A DNA stretch of 9,515 nt from an uncultured Eubacterium sp. (GTDB lineage Bacteria > Bacillota_A > Clostridia > Lachnospirales > Lachnospiraceae). Every line of letters begins with the position of its first letter. The stretch's first letter is position 1. The translations under genes were made by a program, and so were the position numbers. Positions 7,050 through 9,515 of this stretch are shown in pieces. The notes beneath the pieces are model-generated. The model was not told the DNA's origin. It ran no database searches and saw only the letters and a list, made by a program, of their open reading frames with translations. The stretch covers positions 459-9,973 of the forward strand of contig CAOXUF010000059.1 in NCBI GenBank assembly GCA_948560485.1, in the 5' to 3' direction.

Positions 7050-8252
7050 ATGAAAAGAGTCGCGTTTGTAATATCTACGTTAAGTGAGGGCGGGGCACAG
7101 AGAGTATTATCTAATACAGTAATGAATTTTCCGGATGATTGGGAAATCGATATTATATTGAATGATACAAAAGACGTTGTGTTTGGTTATAAAGGAAATC
7201 TGATTGATCTGGGAATACATCCTGTGTCTGATAAACAGAATGTATTTTATCAAGGGTATGTATTCCTGAGGAGAATTTTTAAACTAAAAAGACTGAAAAG
7301 AACTCGAAATTACCTTGCAGTGATCAGTTTTATGGACAGCGCCAATATAGCAAATGTGATCTCGGGAAAACACTATTGTAAAACACTGTTATCGGTTCAT
7401 TGTAATCTGACGGCTTTTCAGAAAAATCCGGTTTACCGATATATAGTTACCCCTCTTGTAAAATTGTTTTATAGATATGGAGATGCAGTTATAGGAGTAT
7501 CTGAGGGGGTAAGTCTTGATTTGCGAAATCATTATGGGATACCGGCGACTAAAGTAGTGACGATTGCAAATGGATTTGATTCTGATTATATTCGAAAGAA
7601 GTCTCAGGAAAAGATTGCGCAGGCATATGATGACATACTGAACGAAAAACCGGTACTGATTGCAATGGGAAGACTGGAAGAACCAAAAGGGTTTTGGCAT
7701 TTAATCAGGGCCCTTACTAAATTACGGGAAATGGTGTCGGATTTTAAATTAATTATTTTGGGAGAAGGCAGTCAAAGATCATATCTGGAGCAATTGACAG
7801 AAGAACTTGGACTTAGTCAGCATGTGATATTCTGCGGTTTTTGCAAGAATCCGTTTCCGTTTCTGGCAAAGGCAAAAACCCTTGTCGTTTCATCAACACA
7901 TGAAGGATTTTCCAATGTGACGGCGGAAGCACTCTGTCTTGGTATTCCGGTGGTATCAACAGATATTGATTATGGACCAAGAGAGATTCTGGCTCCGGAT
8001 ACGGATCTGGAGAAACGGGTGAAAGCAAAGCTGGAGATTGCCAGGTGTGGAATTCTTACTCCTATGTGTGATGGTATTATGTATGACAGCAAGCAGCCGT
8101 TGACCAGAGAAGAAGAGCTGTTGGCAAAAGGAATGGCATTGATGTTGACAGACGAAAAGCTGTATACAGAATTGAAGGAAAATATAAAAGGCAGGACGGA
8201 AGAGCTGCAAGTGTCGCGTATGGTTGATAAGTGGTTGAAGCTGCTGGAGTGA
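7050..8252 (+). CDS. GT4-family glycosyltransferase (PglH/PglJ-like)
   Basis: The 400-residue product is a retaining GT-B enzyme. The N-terminal acceptor domain carries the glycine-rich loop TLSEGGAQRVLSN (10-22), common in PglH/PglJ and capsule GT4 enzymes. The donor domain begins near 200 with AMGRLEEPKGF (205-215), then LGEGSQRSYLEQL (237-249), and the EX7E motif E285-E293 in HEGFSNVTAEAL, followed by DYGPREIL (307-314). After this comes an insert of about 30 residues before CGILTPMCDG (333-342); this longer loop is, to my knowledge, usual for a subgroup of Firmicute capsule GT4 proteins. There is no membrane segment. ATG 7050 follows AAGG (7039-7042), which overlaps the preceding stop; the gap is nine bases. 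Resemblance to GalNAc transferases is by family only and does not establish its sugar. Confidence 0.93.
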   Translation: MKRVAFVISTLSEGGAQRVLSNTVMNFPDDWEIDIILNDTKDVVFGYKGNLIDLGIHPVSDKQNVFYQGYVFLRRIFKLKRLKRTRNYLAVISFMDSANIANVISGKHYCKTLLSVHCNLTAFQKNPVYRYIVTPLVKLFYRYGDAVIGVSEGVSLDLRNHYGIPATKVVTIANGFDSDYIRKKSQEKIAQAYDDILNEKPVLIAMGRLEEPKGFWHLIRALTKLREMVSDFKLIILGEGSQRSYLEQLTEELGLSQHVIFCGFCKNPFPFLAKAKTLVVSSTHEGFSNVTAEALCLGIPVVSTDIDYGPREILAPDTDLEKRVKAKLEIARCGILTPMCDGIMYDSKQPLTREEELLAKGMALMLTDEKLYTELKENIKGRTEELQVSRMVDKWLKLLE

Positions 8253-8256
8253 TAAA

Positions 8257-9384
8257 ATGAACAAAGAACCGTTGGTTTCTGTCATTATGGGAGTTTATAA
8301 TACAAAAATTGAATATTTACGTATCGCAATGGACAGCATACTGCATCAAACTTACCGAAATCTGGAATTTATCATAATAGATGATGCATCAGACCAATGG
8401 TGTGCAGCATTTTTGGAGGAATACAAGAATAAGCGGGAGACGGAATATGGTGACAGGAGAATAAGACTTTTTCATAACGAAAGAAATAAGGGGCTGACTG
8501 TATCGTTGAATATTGCTTTACGAATGGCAAAAGGAAACTATATAGCGCGTATGGATGCAGATGATATCAGCCTTCCCCAGCGTATCAGCAAACAAATATC
8601 CTATATGGAGGCCCATAAGGATATCGATGTACTGGCCTGTGGTTCTTTTATTTACGGCGGAGAGCCTTTATTTCCGACAGAAAAAGATTTTACGGATTCT
8701 CCAAGGTTTGCAGGGATATACCGGAAGTTCGAACAGGAACGGATGCGGGTTCGACTGTCTTTCGCGAATATAGAGTTTACCCATCCGACAGTAGTGTTCC
8801 GTTCTTCCTTTTTAAGAGAAAATCATTTACAGTATGATGAAAGCATCCATAAAGCACAGGACTACAATATGTGGGTCAGGTGCATAGAGAAGGGGAAGCT
8901 GGATTCGCTGCAGGAGGTATTGTTTATATCGAGAGAGTTTGGGGAGCGTATTGGGAATCATGAACTGAAAGGACAAACGAGTTTTGCAGATGTTACAAAG
9001 GTAATGTGTCTGAAAAGATTGCTTCCTCAAGTTAATGTGTCTGAAGAAAAGCTATACATTTGGATGAGAGATACAAAAATGTCGGGGAGCGTTACTGATA
9101 ACCGAAAACTGATTCAAAGGCTTGTAAAGGCAAATGACTTAAAAAAAGAATATGATCTGAAAGTATACAGGCAGGAAATTTTCTTTTGGTGGATGCGCAA
9201 AGGGTTGTATAGAAAAAATTGGCCGTTTGGAATACGCATGCTGATAGCTCCTTATATGTTTTTGAATATATTGAGGATTGGATTTCCTCAAACCTGTCGT
9301 TATGGAAAAGATTTAATTTATAAACGAAAAATTAAGAAAAGATGGGCTGTGGAAATGACAGGTTACGGAGAATATAGGGTATGA
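8257..9384 (+). CDS. GT2-family glycosyltransferase (GT-A fold)
   Basis: The 375-residue product is a GT2 enzyme of a subgroup different from the two tandem GT2 genes upstream. It opens VSVIMGVYNTKIEYLRIAMD, with the nucleotide-binding acid pair in IDDASD (41-46) replacing the commoner DDGSTD. NKGLTVSLNIALRMAKGNYI leads into the metal-binding MDADD (99-103), then LPQRISKQ (106-113), THPTVVFR (175-182) and the QDYNMW (201-206) that replaces the ED catalytic-base region. All three GT2 landmarks are therefore present. The C-terminus (305-363) is rich in aromatic and basic residues (FFWWMRKGLYRKNW, YKRKIKKR) and probably lies against the membrane. GGAG at 8246-8249, overlapping the end of the upstream gene, precedes ATG 8257 by seven bases. 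Its TGA overlaps the next ATG. The donor is unknown. Confidence 0.92.
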   Translation: MNKEPLVSVIMGVYNTKIEYLRIAMDSILHQTYRNLEFIIIDDASDQWCAAFLEEYKNKRETEYGDRRIRLFHNERNKGLTVSLNIALRMAKGNYIARMDADDISLPQRISKQISYMEAHKDIDVLACGSFIYGGEPLFPTEKDFTDSPRFAGIYRKFEQERMRVRLSFANIEFTHPTVVFRSSFLRENHLQYDESIHKAQDYNMWVRCIEKGKLDSLQEVLFISREFGERIGNHELKGQTSFADVTKVMCLKRLLPQVNVSEEKLYIWMRDTKMSGSVTDNRKLIQRLVKANDLKKEYDLKVYRQEIFFWWMRKGLYRKNWPFGIRMLIAPYMFLNILRIGFPQTCRYGKDLIYKRKIKKRWAVEMTGYGEYRV

Positions 9385-9515
9385 TATATTTAAAGATAAA
9401 TGGTGCATGTGGCAATCAATTTTTTCAGTATGCTTTTGCCAGAATGGTACAGGAAAAGACAGGAGGAGAGTTGATTATTGATTATCAGTATGTACGCAGG
9501 AATTCAATTCTGTGG
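9381..9515 (+). CDS. GT11-like (alpha-1,2-fucosyltransferase-type) glycosyltransferase, 3' partial
   Basis: Only the first 45 codons are present. They read MIYLKINGACGNQFFQ and then YAFARMVQ, matching the N-terminal signature of GT11 enzymes (short beta strand, then G-G-L-G-N-Q-x-F-Q-Y-A and a helix). Characterised GT11 members are inverting GT-B enzymes that add L-fucose from GDP-fucose, usually alpha-1,2 to galactose; bacterial ones act on surface glycans. The HxRxxD-type donor-binding motif expected further in the protein lies outside the window, so function rests on this first motif alone. A cysteine (C10) occupies the position usually held by leucine. ATG 9381 overlaps the upstream TGA by four bases (ATGA), and GGAG at 9367-9370 lies ten bases upstream. 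If it is a fucosyltransferase, GDP-fucose synthesis genes (gmd, fcl) or a salvage route should exist elsewhere in the genome. Confidence 0.82.
   Translation, partial: MIYLKINGACGNQFFQYAFARMVQEKTGGELIIDYQYVRRNSILW

Noticed and set aside
7956..8285. Minus-strand open frame of 109 codons
   Set aside because: It is antisense to the third GT4 and the start of the next gene; no motif seen.
8377..8394. DDASD in place of DDGSTD in the last GT2 as a sign of inactivity
   Set aside because: The acid pair and the MDADD metal site are intact; this loop varies widely in active GT2 enzymes.

Overview
The window lies inside a surface-polysaccharide (capsule or exopolysaccharide) biosynthesis locus. All nine genes are on the + strand and all nine products look like glycosyltransferases. 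The DNA is AT-rich, codons ending in A or T dominate, most starts have a purine-rich Shine-Dalgarno sequence, and genes abut or overlap. This fits a low-GC Firmicute. Protein style suggests a gut Clostridia/Lachnospiraceae-type bacterium, but that is an inference and no gene here fixes the taxon.

Layout: (1) 2-946, a GT4 transferase cut by the left edge; (2) 930-2105, a second, divergent GT4; (3) 2096-4003, a large polytopic GT-C (GT39/PMT-like) membrane glycosyltransferase with a long C-terminal soluble domain; (4) 4024-4968, a GtrB/DPM1-like GT2 with two C-terminal membrane helices, predicted to make a polyprenyl-phosphate sugar; (5) 4981-6021 and (6) 6021-7040, two tandem GT2 enzymes with closely similar N-terminal halves; (7) 7050-8252, a third GT4; (8) 8257-9384, another GT2; (9) 9381-9515, the first 45 codons of a GT11-like (alpha-1,2-fucosyltransferase-type) gene cut by the right edge.

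Junctions are overlaps of 17, 10, 1 and 4 bases or gaps of 20, 12, 9 and 4 bases. No promoter, terminator, tRNA, insertion sequence or CRISPR array is visible, so the window reads as the interior of one polycistronic operon. There is no stretch of 300 bases without a gene.

Likely division of labour (inference): the soluble or peripheral GT4, GT2 and GT11 enzymes build a branched repeat unit on undecaprenyl diphosphate at the inner face of the membrane. The GtrB-like enzyme charges undecaprenyl phosphate with one sugar, and the adjacent GT-C enzyme uses that lipid-linked sugar on the outer face to add a side residue. The initiating sugar-phosphate transferase, the Wzx flippase, the Wzy polymerase, chain-length regulators and nucleotide-sugar genes are not in this window. 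No wholly new system is evident. The most distinctive points are the GtrB/GT-C pair with its extra outer domain, the GT11 gene, and a T7-A9 homopolymer inside the GT-C gene.
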